From positions 1 to 25,791 of the IMG/VR virus record IMGVR_UViG_3300042384_001106: a stretch of DNA of 25,791 nt; one strand, written 5' to 3'. The translations under genes were made by a program, and so were the position numbers. This DNA comes from a virus. Of this stretch, positions 7,671 to 13,798 are shown piece by piece. Under the pieces are notes generated by a model. It was not told the origin of the DNA. It was given only the letters and a program-made list of their open reading frames with translations, and did not search any database. Each line of letters begins with the position of its first letter. Positions within the stretch are counted from its first letter, which is position 1.

Positions 7671-7938
7671 TTTCTTTAATTAAAATAACAAGTTTACCAT
7701 TACCTTTAATAACCCTATGATATACACCTTTCGGTATAAATAAAGTATCACCCTCACTTAATATTTTCGGTAGTTGATTATCCATTTGGATTTGCCAACC
7801 ATCTGATTCAAGAATTTTAACTTTTCTATCTTTAGCATCAAAATGCCATTTTAATTCGTGATCATCAATAGATTCGTCAAATGTTCTTTTTTTTATACCA
7901 TTCCTATTTATCTCCTTAAACGGAAAATTTTCGTTCAT
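7657..7938 (-). CDS. Small cupin-fold protein
   Basis: 93 residues. The C-terminal half has the second cupin motif: GDTLFIPKGVYHRVI (63-77) followed by GNGKLVILIKE. HELKWHFDAKDR (27-38) provides more His residues and is a string I recall from small phage cupins. It may bind a metal or small ligand; the reaction is unknown. No leader tag and no TATTTAT box; the start is preceded only by an A/T-rich run. It is first in a two-gene unit with 7320-7670. Confidence 0.85.
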   Translation of the reverse strand: MNENFPFKEINRNGIKKRTFDESIDDHELKWHFDAKDRKVKILESDGWQIQMDNQLPKILSEGDTLFIPKGVYHRVIKGNGKLVILIKENENR

Positions 7939-7977
7939 ATTACATTTTTTTGAAAAAAAAATTATTTGATTTTATCA

Positions 7978-8592
7978 CTACCATTTGTTCTTAGATACAA
8001 TCCCAAGTGACTTAGCATATCTACCCACATTACACGACCAGTATCCTGCGGTTGTTCTGTCTTTTTTCTGGTCACATTTATGTCTAGCCCTAAATGATTT
8101 TGCGGCTTTTTTGTTAGCGTTTCTAACTCTTAAATTTGGGTCACCAAATGTTACTTTTTTTATTGTTCCTCTAGGTGTTTTAACGTAAACAGCAAATTTC
8201 TTAGACCCACCTGGTGTTCTAAAAGGTTTATTTAGTTTGACATCCCTACCTCTATGTTTTGCCTCATTCAATTGTTCATCAATTTCAAATGGTACGTCTA
8301 ACCAGATCTTTCTACCATCTTCAAGTATTACTGATTTACCTAAATCACTTTCAATAATCCAAAGATCACGATTAGGGACTCTAATCTGATCATTAAAATA
8401 CAACTCTCTAACTTCATTTATTAAACTAAAATAAGAATCAGAATAAACTCTAAAGATAGTTTCAGAAAGATTAATATTATTATCAATATGATATTTTAAA
8501 TTATCCGATATTCCAACATTTTCTAATAATGTTAATTTTGGGCTAAGTTCTTCCTTTATAACTCTTTTAATAATATTTTCTAAAATTCTCAT
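7978..8592 (-). CDS. Tagged protein with basic C-terminal domain found in T4-like phages
   Basis: 204 residues. The leader MRILENIIKRVIKE-E has the same RVIKE end as the large tag family. A middle region (30-105) leads to EQLNE-AKHRG (107-115), a second [IL]-x-E site. Cutting there would free a strongly basic domain of about 94 residues: KLNKPFRTPGGSKKF (119-133), VTFGDPNLRVRN (147-158), and RARHKCDQ...TTAGYWSC (168-187) with two conserved Cys. I recall this C-terminal block from T4-like phages of marine bacteria, where its function is unknown; a DNA- or capsid-associated role would suit its charge. It is the best single pointer to a T4-like virus in this window. Confidence 0.87.
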   Translation of the reverse strand: MRILENIIKRVIKEELSPKLTLLENVGISDNLKYHIDNNINLSETIFRVYSDSYFSLINEVRELYFNDQIRVPNRDLWIIESDLGKSVILEDGRKIWLDVPFEIDEQLNEAKHRGRDVKLNKPFRTPGGSKKFAVYVKTPRGTIKKVTFGDPNLRVRNANKKAAKSFRARHKCDQKKDRTTAGYWSCNVGRYAKSLGIVSKNKW

Positions 8593-8601
8593 AATAACAG
8601 A

Positions 8602-8608
8602 TATTTAT
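8602..8608 (+). promoter_or_regulatory. TATTTAT box, possible promoter for the gene at 8660
   Basis: GATATTTATT on the plus strand, 51 bases before the ATG at 8660; this would leave a true 5' leader. It faces the minus-strand box at 8613. Confidence 0.45.
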
Positions 8609-8612
8609 TAAT

Positions 8613-8619
8613 ATAAATA
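8613..8619 (-). promoter_or_regulatory. TATTTAT box for the gene starting at 8592
   Basis: TGTATTTATATT on the minus strand, 20 bases before the ATG. It partly faces the plus-strand box at 8602 in the divergent gap. Confidence 0.5.
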
Positions 8620-8659
8620 CATTTAAAAGTAGAATAAACAAACATATTAAATTATTACT

Positions 8660-9190
8660 ATGAAAAAATATAGATTAAACGAGAGTGATATTAATAGAAT
8701 TATTGGTAAAGTTTTATCCGAACAATCAGAAAAAAAATCACCTAAAAAAACAGATGTACAACCAAGATGTTTACCTGAAAACGTTGTACCCTTAACAGAA
8801 ATTGTTGGGTTTGCAGATGAATATATTAAATATGGTCCAGGTGTGACAAAAAGAAGAAGTGGTGTTAACTCAATGGTTGATACTTTAGGTATATTAAATA
8901 ATGTAAGATTATTTAAAGATATAAAAGATGGTGGATCACATTTGGCTTACGAAATGATGAATGGTTTAAATCGTTTTAGAAATAAACACTATTATGACGA
9001 AACAACAAATGAATGTCGTAAGGCGATGGATAAAGTTACTGAGTTATATAAGGAAAATGAGCATGGTACAGAATTAGTTAAAGATATTGAACGTGTTTTA
9101 AATCTACAAACAAAGGATGACGAATTTACACCATCACCAAGAACAAAAGAATATTTAAAACAATGTATTAATTTAGTCAAAGGACAATAA
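8660..9190 (+). CDS. Leader-tagged hypothetical protein
   Basis: 176 residues. It carries the class-A leader MKKYRLNESDINRIIGKVLS ending in E-Q (cut predicted after residue 21). The body (residues 22-176) is helical and polar with no membrane segment: a charged KKSPKKTD linker, then GFADEYIKYGPGVTKRRSG and a C-terminal helix. Two or three Cys (36, 117 and 170 by my count) are present. The family is not recognised. A terminator follows at 9229. Confidence 0.85.
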   Translation: MKKYRLNESDINRIIGKVLSEQSEKKSPKKTDVQPRCLPENVVPLTEIVGFADEYIKYGPGVTKRRSGVNSMVDTLGILNNVRLFKDIKDGGSHLAYEMMNGLNRFRNKHYYDETTNECRKAMDKVTELYKENEHGTELVKDIERVLNLQTKDDEFTPSPRTKEYLKQCINLVKGQ

Positions 9191-9228
9191 TAATTTTGCT
9201 TAGGACCATTACTGGTTATGGTAATGTT

Positions 9229-9259
9229 AAAGGGGACAATTCGCTACTGTCCCTTTTTT
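9229..9259 (+). terminator. Intrinsic terminator after the gene at 8660-9190
   Basis: The stem pairs AAAGGGGACA (9229-9238) with TGTCCCTTTT (9248-9257), with one G-T wobble, a 9-base loop, and a run of six T at 9254-9259 that also supplies part of the stem. A smaller CATTAC/GTAATG hairpin sits just before it at 9207-9226. Confidence 0.75.
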
Positions 9260-9269
9260 ATTTTCAAAC

Positions 9270-9276
9270 TATTTAT
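9270..9276 (+). promoter_or_regulatory. TATTTAT box for the holin-like gene
   Basis: CTATTTATAAATAAAAATATG; 10 bases from core to ATG at 9287. The box begins 10 bases after the T-run of the preceding terminator, which fits an independent transcription unit. Confidence 0.6.
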
Positions 9277-9286
9277 AAATAAAAAT

Positions 9287-9520
9287 ATGATGAAGAATTA
9301 TTGGACTCCAACTCCAAAAAAATGGAGAAGGTTAGGAGACTCTTTATTGGCTGTAGCAACAGTTATTGCAATTGGTGGTATTTGGCAATATGACAGTCTA
9401 AAGGAAATTTTCAGTACTGGCGAATTAAAAATTATGATTGTATCCTCAATCGTTTTTGGTGTAGTCGGTAAATTTCTGACAAATTTCTTTAAAGACGACA
9501 CAAAAGAGTCACAAGATTAA
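9287..9520 (+). CDS. Small two-helix membrane protein, holin-like
   Basis: 77 residues from the ATG pair at 9287. The longer reading from 9218 runs through the terminator and promoter, so it is rejected. The N-terminus MMKNYWTPTPKKWRRLGDS is positively charged, followed by membrane helices at about 17-34 and 48-66 and a charged tail (KDDTKESQD). This size, topology and charge pattern fit a class II holin, and I recall similar WTPTPKKWRKLGD openings in small phage membrane proteins. No endolysin lies next to it in this window. It is a single-gene unit bounded by terminators on both sides. Confidence 0.8.
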   Translation: MMKNYWTPTPKKWRRLGDSLLAVATVIAIGGIWQYDSLKEIFSTGELKIMIVSSIVFGVVGKFLTNFFKDDTKESQD

Positions 9521-9539
9521 CATTTTATTAAATTTTACT

Positions 9540-9569
9540 CCCCTCCATAAGAGGGGTTTTATTTTTTTT
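9540..9569 (+). terminator. Intrinsic terminator after the holin-like gene
   Basis: CCCCTC (9540-9545) pairs with GAGGGG (9551-9556) around a 5-base loop, followed by TTTTATTTTTTTT. Confidence 0.85.
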
Positions 9570-9571
9570 AC

Positions 9572-9579
9572 TATATTTG
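9572..9579 (+). promoter_or_regulatory. Host-type -7 element (TAnnTTTG) before a 51-residue gene
   Basis: TATATTTG matches the Bacteroidota -7 consensus TAnnTTTG. Only 4 bases separate it from the ATG at 9584. No TTG is seen 19 bases upstream, where the terminator T-run lies. It has almost the same sequence and spacing as the phage TATATTTAT boxes. Confidence 0.5.
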
Positions 9580-9583
9580 TACT

Positions 9584-9739
9584 ATGAACGATAAAAAAAC
9601 TAAAAAAACAATAGAACAAAAGAAGTTTGAACGAACATATGTGATGACTGATTGTATTATGATTTGGAAATATGATAATTATAAAACAAATACAGGACCA
9701 TATGAGGTTGAAATTAAACAATTAAAGAAAACCGTTTAA
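9584..9739 (+). CDS. 51-residue hypothetical protein
   Basis: ATG at 9584, stop TAA at 9737-9739. The product is highly charged at its N-terminus (MNDKKTKKTIEQKKFERTY), with a central MTDCIMIWKYDNYKTNTGPY and a C-terminal VEIKQLKKTV. It has no membrane segment and no leader tag. Support comes from an open frame filling the space between the terminator at 9540 and the gene at 9757, and from the TAnnTTTG element directly in front. The family is not recognised. The basic, aromatic-containing sequence could be a small regulatory or nucleic-acid-binding protein. Confidence 0.65.
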   Translation: MNDKKTKKTIEQKKFERTYVMTDCIMIWKYDNYKTNTGPYEVEIKQLKKTV

Positions 9740-9743
9740 TCAT

Positions 9744-9751
9744 TATATTTA
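9744..9751 (+). promoter_or_regulatory. TATATTTA box for the gene at 9757
   Basis: TATATTTAATATTATG; 5 bases to the ATG. It is intermediate between the phage TATTTAT box and the host TAnnTTTG element. Confidence 0.45.
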
Positions 9752-9756
9752 ATATT

Positions 9757-10200
9757 ATGAAGTTACTACCTGTTTTAAGTGAAATTATTAATAGAGAAAC
9801 CCTTATTTCGGCACTAAAAACGATGGATTTTAGTGAAAAAGAGGCTCAAAAAGAGTTAAAATACCACATAAATAGGTTAAAAAACCTACCAGAAATCGTT
9901 AAAGGTTACCGAATTTTACGTGTTGATGATGAAAAAGATATCAATTTAAAGGAAATTGGGTCACATTTTGGTGAAAATAAGGATGATTTGTTAAGAAATC
10001 ACTCATATTTGACTGGTTTTGGTGAAAAATACTTCATAATTACGGTAAAAATCCCTAAAAATGAAATAAATGTGTCTGAAACCATAGAAAATAACATACT
10101 TTACCCTCACGAAAGAGAAATTACAGTCAAAAACAACGGAAAAAACGTAAAAATCGTTAGAATTGAAGAAATTGACACTGAAAACGACTATTTTTTCTGA
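9757..10200 (+). CDS. Tagged hypothetical protein, possibly ADP-ribosyltransferase-like
   Basis: 147 residues. The N-terminus MKLLPVLSE-IINRE contains an [IL]-x-E site. The rest is a compact alpha/beta sequence with GYRILRV (50-56), EIGSHF (66-71), NHSYLTGFGEKYFIITVKIP (81-100) and YPHEREITVKNNG (116-128). An Arg early, a central S-H/Y-containing stretch and a late E-x-E (here EREI) are spaced as in small ADP-ribosyltransferases, and T4-like phages package such enzymes (Alt). The match is by motif spacing only and is weak. The 3' end overlaps the convergent gene at 10188 by 13 bases. Confidence 0.75.
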   Translation: MKLLPVLSEIINRETLISALKTMDFSEKEAQKELKYHINRLKNLPEIVKGYRILRVDDEKDINLKEIGSHFGENKDDLLRNHSYLTGFGEKYFIITVKIPKNEINVSETIENNILYPHEREITVKNNGKNVKIVRIEEIDTENDYFF

Positions 10201-10406
10201 TATTTATCCATAATTTTCTTAATTCTTTCCATTTCTTGATTAAAATGAGAAGAATCAAAGGTATTCATTGTATTTTTTTGGATATTTTTAAGATTTATGA
10301 CCATATCAAAGATTTTTTTACCATATTTCTTCCACCATAGGTAAAAAACCACTGACATACCTATTAAAATTACCATAAACACACATAAAACGATTAAAAC
10401 TGCCAT
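10188..10406 (-). CDS. Small single-pass membrane protein
   Basis: 72 residues. One strong membrane helix at about 2-24 (MAVLIVLCVFMVILIGMSVVF) is followed by LWWKKYGKK and a charged helical cytoplasmic tail (FDSSHFNQEMERIKKIMDKYQKK). The layout is N-out, C-in by the positive-inside rule. It could be a lysis accessory, superinfection-exclusion or regulatory membrane protein; nothing decides between these. The start region has no TATTTAT box. Confidence 0.75.
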   Translation of the reverse strand: MAVLIVLCVFMVILIGMSVVFYLWWKKYGKKIFDMVINLKNIQKNTMNTFDSSHFNQEMERIKKIMDKYQKK

Positions 10407-10458
10407 AATTATTACTTTTTTATTAAAAAATAGGTAAAAATTGAGTAAATGTCAACTT

Positions 10459-11022
10459 TTAACGTATTATTACAATATGTCCGTGGTCATTTCTCTTTTC
10501 ATCGTTGTTTTTTACGTTAAATTTAAGATTCCAGATATAAATACCATCCGAACATATAGTATTATTGTATGTTCCATCCCAATTTACGTTCAAATCCTCT
10601 GTTTCCCAAATTAATTGACCCCATCTGTTATAAATAGTGAACGAAAAACCATCAATATCTATCCCATCATTAAAAATAGGTCTAAATGTTTGATTAAATT
10701 CGTTATTATCTGGTGTAAATGCGTTTGGAATCCAATAAATGACCCCAATACAGGGTGTTATTGTGACATTGTACGACTCTTCAGTCCTACATAGTACATT
10801 TTCCCTAACTAAATCAATATTATACACACCTGGTTGATTAAAACTGTATACTAAGGTGTCTCCAATGTATGTTAATCCGTTAACTGACCATATATTTATA
10901 CCAATACTATTAGTTTCTGAGAAATAACTAACAGTTTTTAACTCACCAGGACATAATTCAAAGGTTTGTTGCCCTAATAAGGTAAATGAACAAAAGAATA
11001 ATATAAAAATAATGAGTTTCAT
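10459..11022 (-). CDS. Secreted protein with type IX secretion C-terminal sorting domain (gliding-motility CTD type)
   Basis: 187 residues. A signal peptide spans about 1-17 (KLIIFILFFCSFTLLG, cut before QQ, typical of Flavobacteriia). A short beta-rich domain follows (20-92, with Cys pairs at 24, 78 and 91). Residues 97-187 match the gliding motility-associated C-terminal domain (type B T9SS sorting signal): YWIPNAFTPDNNEFNQTF (96-113), FTIYNRWGQLIWET (128-141), NWDGTYNN (147-154), SDGIYIWNLKF (158-168), ending in a beta strand GHIVIIR. The protein should cross the inner membrane by Sec and the outer membrane by the host type IX system. It is last in the operon and its ATG shares a base with the upstream stop (TAATG). 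This is a host-type signal and implies a Bacteroidota host. Confidence 0.9.
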   Translation of the reverse strand: MKLIIFILFFCSFTLLGQQTFELCPGELKTVSYFSETNSIGINIWSVNGLTYIGDTLVYSFNQPGVYNIDLVRENVLCRTEESYNVTITPCIGVIYWIPNAFTPDNNEFNQTFRPIFNDGIDIDGFSFTIYNRWGQLIWETEDLNVNWDGTYNNTICSDGIYIWNLKFNVKNNDEKRNDHGHIVIIR

Positions 11023-11600
11023 TAGTTATGTTGTATTGGTGATAATGATGGCGTACCATAAACCCCAACAGTTGATTGTGTTGAGAATGTACAACCACCA
11101 GATGTTATTGTATATGTTATTGTTGAGGTATTATTTGTACCATTAGCAACTAAATCAGGACAAAACTGTGTACCATTGACCCCAACACCACTAAAAACAC
11201 CACCAATTGGTGTTCCATTTAATGTAACACAAGGATCTGACTCACAAAAAGGGCCAATTTGTGTTATTGTTGGTGTAATATTATAGATTAAAACGTTTAG
11301 AGTAACAGGTGTTGCTGGACAATTGGCTGGTGGTGGTGATGAATACGTCACAGAAACACCATTTGGTATTAATCCAGGTGCTGCTGTAGACCAATTAACA
11401 GAAATTGTACTTGTTCCTTGCCCACTTGTTATTACCCCCGGTGTTGTTACAGTCCAAGTGTATGTTCCAGCACCAATATTTGGTACGGAATACGTTGATA
11501 ACGCTGTTGATTGATAACAAACTGTGTCTGGGTTTACCGTTGATTGTGATAATGCTATTCCCGATATCATTATCATTAAAAATACTAATAGTTTTTTCAT
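11022..11600 (-). CDS. Secreted Ig/PKD-like protein, middle gene of the exported operon
   Basis: 192 residues. Signal peptide at about 1-18 (KKLLVFLMIMISGIALS, cut before QSTVNPD). The mature protein is rich in T, S, G, N and P and beta-like, with GTYTWTVTTPGVITSGQGTS (44-63) and ISVNWS, the pattern of PKD/Ig-like repeats in flavobacterial adhesins. Cys are spaced like disulfides (CESDPC near 118). It ends in LSPIQHN, close to the LGPITHN end of the next protein. No C-terminal sorting domain is present, so its export signal beyond Sec is unclear; it may be held by the sorting-domain protein encoded next. Confidence 0.85.
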   Translation of the reverse strand: MKKLLVFLMIMISGIALSQSTVNPDTVCYQSTALSTYSVPNIGAGTYTWTVTTPGVITSGQGTSTISVNWSTAAPGLIPNGVSVTYSSPPPANCPATPVTLNVLIYNITPTITQIGPFCESDPCVTLNGTPIGGVFSGVGVNGTQFCPDLVANGTNNTSTITYTITSGGCTFSTQSTVGVYGTPSLSPIQHN

Positions 11601-11602
11601 AA

Positions 11603-12196
11603 TTAATTATGTGTTATTGGCCCAAGTGTTATTGGTACCGAGTTTATTGTTCCGTTAAAGACATTTATTGGTGTAACATTATCACACGATGAACTATTGT
11701 AACTTCCCCATACACCATCGGAACCTGGTGTTACTTGGATTAATAAACTTTGTGTTGTACAAGTGTTTGCAACAACTAATGTAACACAAAACGACCAAAT
11801 ACAAGATCCTGAATCACCAAAATCATTACCTGGATTACCATCGTTGTTTAAATCAAAGAAATAACCAGGACCAACAGTTGTAATTGGTGTTGTCGTTGAT
11901 GTCACGGAGGTTCTCCATACCCATTGTCCACCACTGTTATTACCACCACAGTTTGCTGGTGTTGTTTGTGGTGACACACTTTGCCAACCAACACCCAAGT
12001 TAAGGTCAAAACCTTCAAACCAATTTGTCCCTGCTTGTGTATAGCCATTCATTGTAAAACACATAGTGACGGTTTGACCTGATTGATAGGTGTTATTCAC
12101 TGGTTGTGGTGTTAATGTAAAAGACGTTGTACCATTACATTGTCCAAATGTGTACAAATTAAATAAAATTAATAATATAGTTAATGTATGTTTCAT
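11603..12196 (-). CDS. Secreted hypothetical protein, first gene of the exported operon
   Basis: 197 residues if it starts at the second of two adjacent ATGs (12196), which places the TATTTAT box 5 bases upstream like its peers; the first ATG at 12199 would leave 2 bases. Signal peptide at about 1-18 (KHTLTILLILFNLYTFG, cut before QCNG). The mature part is rich in T, N, G and aromatic residues, with WFEGFDLNLGVGWQSV, PANCGGNNSGGQWVWR and FFDLNNDGNPGNDFGD; the last has an Asp/Asn-rich D-x-N-x-D-G pattern that could bind calcium. It ends in LGPITHN. Three Cys pairs are possible. It is 2 bases from the next gene. Confidence 0.85.
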   Translation of the reverse strand: MKHTLTILLILFNLYTFGQCNGTTSFTLTPQPVNNTYQSGQTVTMCFTMNGYTQAGTNWFEGFDLNLGVGWQSVSPQTTPANCGGNNSGGQWVWRTSVTSTTTPITTVGPGYFFDLNNDGNPGNDFGDSGSCIWSFCVTLVVANTCTTQSLLIQVTPGSDGVWGSYNSSSCDNVTPINVFNGTINSVPITLGPITHN

Positions 12197-12201
12197 CATA
12201 T

Positions 12202-12208
12202 ATAAATA
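12202..12208 (-). promoter_or_regulatory. TATTTAT box driving the secreted three-gene operon
   Basis: TAATATTTATATATGATG on the minus strand; 5 bases to the ATG at 12196. The exported genes thus use the same box as the tagged genes. Confidence 0.6.
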
Positions 12209-12248
12209 TTACCTTGAAATGTTTTAAAAATCAATTATATTTTATTAA

Positions 12249-12527
12249 ATGGTACGAAAAAAATATCTTCAATTGTTCTTTGACACCGTGTTAAAAAAAG
12301 AACTACATAAAATGTTTGGTGAGGGGTCATATGTTGTTATAACAAATTTGTTTTATGTTAGAAGTAATAAAGCAACAACAATTAATTTAACATTATTTGT
12401 TTCAGAACCAAATTACATCGTGGATTTATACCCTATTGGTTTAGAAACTTTAGTCGTTAGTGCTTGGTCTGTGGTTGGGGATAAAACCCAACTAACAATT
12501 TCCTCATCCTTTGACCTAATACCTTAG
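12249..12527 (+). CDS. Hypothetical protein
   Basis: 92 residues, family not recognised. The basic start MVRKKYLQLFFDTVLKKELHK is followed by a beta-rich core (YVVITNLFYVRSNKATTINLTLFVSE and LETLVVSAWSVVGDKTQLTISSSF). No leader tag, signal or clear membrane segment. The stop overlaps the stop of the convergent gene at 12524 by 4 bases. A TATATTTTATT string lies just upstream but lacks the exact TATTTAT core. Confidence 0.7.
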   Translation: MVRKKYLQLFFDTVLKKELHKMFGEGSYVVITNLFYVRSNKATTINLTLFVSEPNYIVDLYPIGLETLVVSAWSVVGDKTQLTISSSFDLIP

Positions 12528-13123
12528 TCCCACCACCATTCCATTCGTTCATTTAGGATTTTAAATAATAGGTTATGTGCTTTTTCTTGATTATATTGTG
12601 CAACGTGATGACATAATATTTTTTTATCTAAATCACCTTTCTTTTTTAAAACCTTACGAACTGTTGATGGGTATTTCTTTAAAAATTCATCATATCTCTC
12701 AGAAATTAAATCTTCTTCTAATGAATATAATTCTTTTTTACCTTCAATAGGTTCAAAACGGTAATTACTTGTATAATAATCAATATACTCAATACCATAA
12801 TAGTCTTCTTTAACTCGTTCAAGTAGATTAAGAACGATTGTCATATCACGATTATCACGATCAACATCAACGTGTCTATTCGTATAGATTATTTCTTCTC
12901 TTTGGTATTCAATTTTTTTTTGTAGTATTGTATATATAAACCAACCATCCCAGTTTCTATCTTTAAATATTGTTGGAAACCATCTAACAACGTTCTTACA
13001 ACCGACGATGAAATACCTAATCCGCCAGTGAACATTTCGTCTTAACCATGCTAATGGTGTTTTTCTATCCCAAATTGGTTCATTGGGAATTGTTAGTTTT
13101 TTGTAGTTTTTCATATTGTTCAT
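12524..13123 (-). CDS. Hypothetical phage-type protein rich in Trp
   Basis: 199 residues. Distinct strings include TPLAWLRRNVHWRIRYFIVG (25-44), CKNVVRWFPTIFKDRNWDGW (45-64) and FIYTILQKKIEYQRE. I recall similar WRIRY..G.KN..RWFP..WKDRDWD proteins as hypotheticals in several large phage genomes; function unknown. The C-terminal half is charged and helical (YDEFLKKYPSTVRKVLKKKG) and ends in ERMEWWWD. Start at 13123 or at Met4 (13114); either overlaps the upstream small membrane-protein gene by 35-44 bases. Confidence 0.8.
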   Translation of the reverse strand: MNNMKNYKKLTIPNEPIWDRKTPLAWLRRNVHWRIRYFIVGCKNVVRWFPTIFKDRNWDGWFIYTILQKKIEYQREEIIYTNRHVDVDRDNRDMTIVLNLLERVKEDYYGIEYIDYYTSNYRFEPIEGKKELYSLEEDLISERYDEFLKKYPSTVRKVLKKKGDLDKKILCHHVAQYNQEKAHNLLFKILNERMEWWWD

Positions 13124-13295
13124 CTTTATATTGTAAGTATAACGAAAAAATAATTAAAAAGTTAACAATAATACATAAAAAAGTTTCTAGTAAGTAATGC
13201 CAATTTGTTTGTGTCATTGATAAATGTGTACCAAACCATATAAATGAACCATACTTGTTCATTAATTGTATGATGAGGTATTTTACAAATTTCAT
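13080..13295 (-). CDS. Small membrane protein
   Basis: 71 residues. One clear membrane helix at about 35-54 (LLETFLCIIVNFLIIFSLYL), a weaker hydrophobic patch near 15-27, then a charged tail (YKDEQYEKLQKTNNSQ). Support comes from the TATTTAT box 10 bases ahead and from its place as first gene before 12524-13123, with which it overlaps in a different frame by 44 bases. Role unknown. Confidence 0.65.
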   Translation of the reverse strand: MKFVKYLIIQLMNKYGSFIWFGTHLSMTQTNWHYLLETFLCIIVNFLIIFSLYLQYKDEQYEKLQKTNNSQ

Positions 13296-13305
13296 TTTTT
13301 TTGAT

Positions 13306-13312
13306 ATAAATA
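13306..13312 (-). promoter_or_regulatory. TATTTAT box for the gene starting at 13295
   Basis: AATATTTATATC on the minus strand, 10 bases from the ATG. On the plus strand the same bases run into AATATTTG, a weak host-like -7 element that may serve the FKBP gene at 13361. Confidence 0.5.
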
Positions 13313-13360
13313 TTTGACAACACAGAAAAAATAAATTATGATTTCACAAAACAAAAGAAA

Positions 13361-13786
13361 ATGAGTAAAGTAACAGAAAGTAGTAGTGTAGTTGTGAATT
13401 ACACAGGAAAATTAACTGACGGATCCGTATTTGATTCTTCATTATTAGAAGGTAGAGAACCTTTGAACGCTAAATTAGGTGAAGGACAATTAATCCCTGG
13501 TTTTGAAACAGGACTAATTGGAATGATGGTTGGTGATAAAAAAACCGTTGAGATTGATCCTAGAGAAGCGTATGGTGAAAGAAATGAGGAATTAATTCTT
13601 GACGTTGTAAAAACAAACGTACCTGAAAATGTTGAGGTTGGTATGCTTTTACAAACATTTGGTCCTGAAGGTCCAGCGTTAGTTAAAGTTTTGGAAATTA
13701 AAGACGAATCAGTTGTGATTGATGCAAATCATCCTTTAGCTGGTGAGAAGTTAATTTTTGAATTAGAAGTAATGGGGATTTCATAA
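13361..13786 (+). CDS. FKBP-type peptidyl-prolyl isomerase (SlyD-like)
   Basis: 141 residues, a typical size for the short bacterial FKBP/SlyD class. The enzyme speeds cis-trans isomerisation of X-Pro bonds and acts as a folding helper. Seen: VNYTGKLTDGSVFDSS (12-27), LIPGFETGL (44-52), the AYGER loop (70-74), an inserted-flap region (about 75-120: VPENVEVGMLLQTFGPEGPALVKVLEI) and DANHPLAGEKLIFELEV (121-137). There is no signal peptide and no His-rich SlyD tail, so it is cytosolic without a metal-binding tail. No leader tag and no TATTTAT box, unlike the virion-type genes. It may help fold abundant phage proteins and is probably host-derived. The stop codon lies within its terminator loop. 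Confidence 0.92.
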   Translation: MSKVTESSSVVVNYTGKLTDGSVFDSSLLEGREPLNAKLGEGQLIPGFETGLIGMMVGDKKTVEIDPREAYGERNEELILDVVKTNVPENVEVGMLLQTFGPEGPALVKVLEIKDESVVIDANHPLAGEKLIFELEVMGIS

Positions 13787-13798
13787 TCCCCATTTTTT
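13771..13798 (+). terminator. Intrinsic terminator enclosing the FKBP stop codon
   Basis: AATGGGGATT (13771-13780) pairs perfectly with AATCCCCATT (13785-13794) around loop TCAT, then a T-run to 13798. The TAA stop at 13784-13786 spans the loop and the second arm. Confidence 0.85.

Noticed and set aside
9218-9286. N-terminal extension of the holin-like protein
   Set aside because: It would translate the terminator hairpin and the TATTTAT box, and the ATG pair at 9287 fits the small membrane protein.
9509-9721. Open frame of 70 codons on the minus strand
   Set aside because: It crosses the holin gene terminator and is opposite the 51-residue gene with its own -7 element. Its composition (I, F, C, S runs) is typical of antisense A/T-rich DNA.
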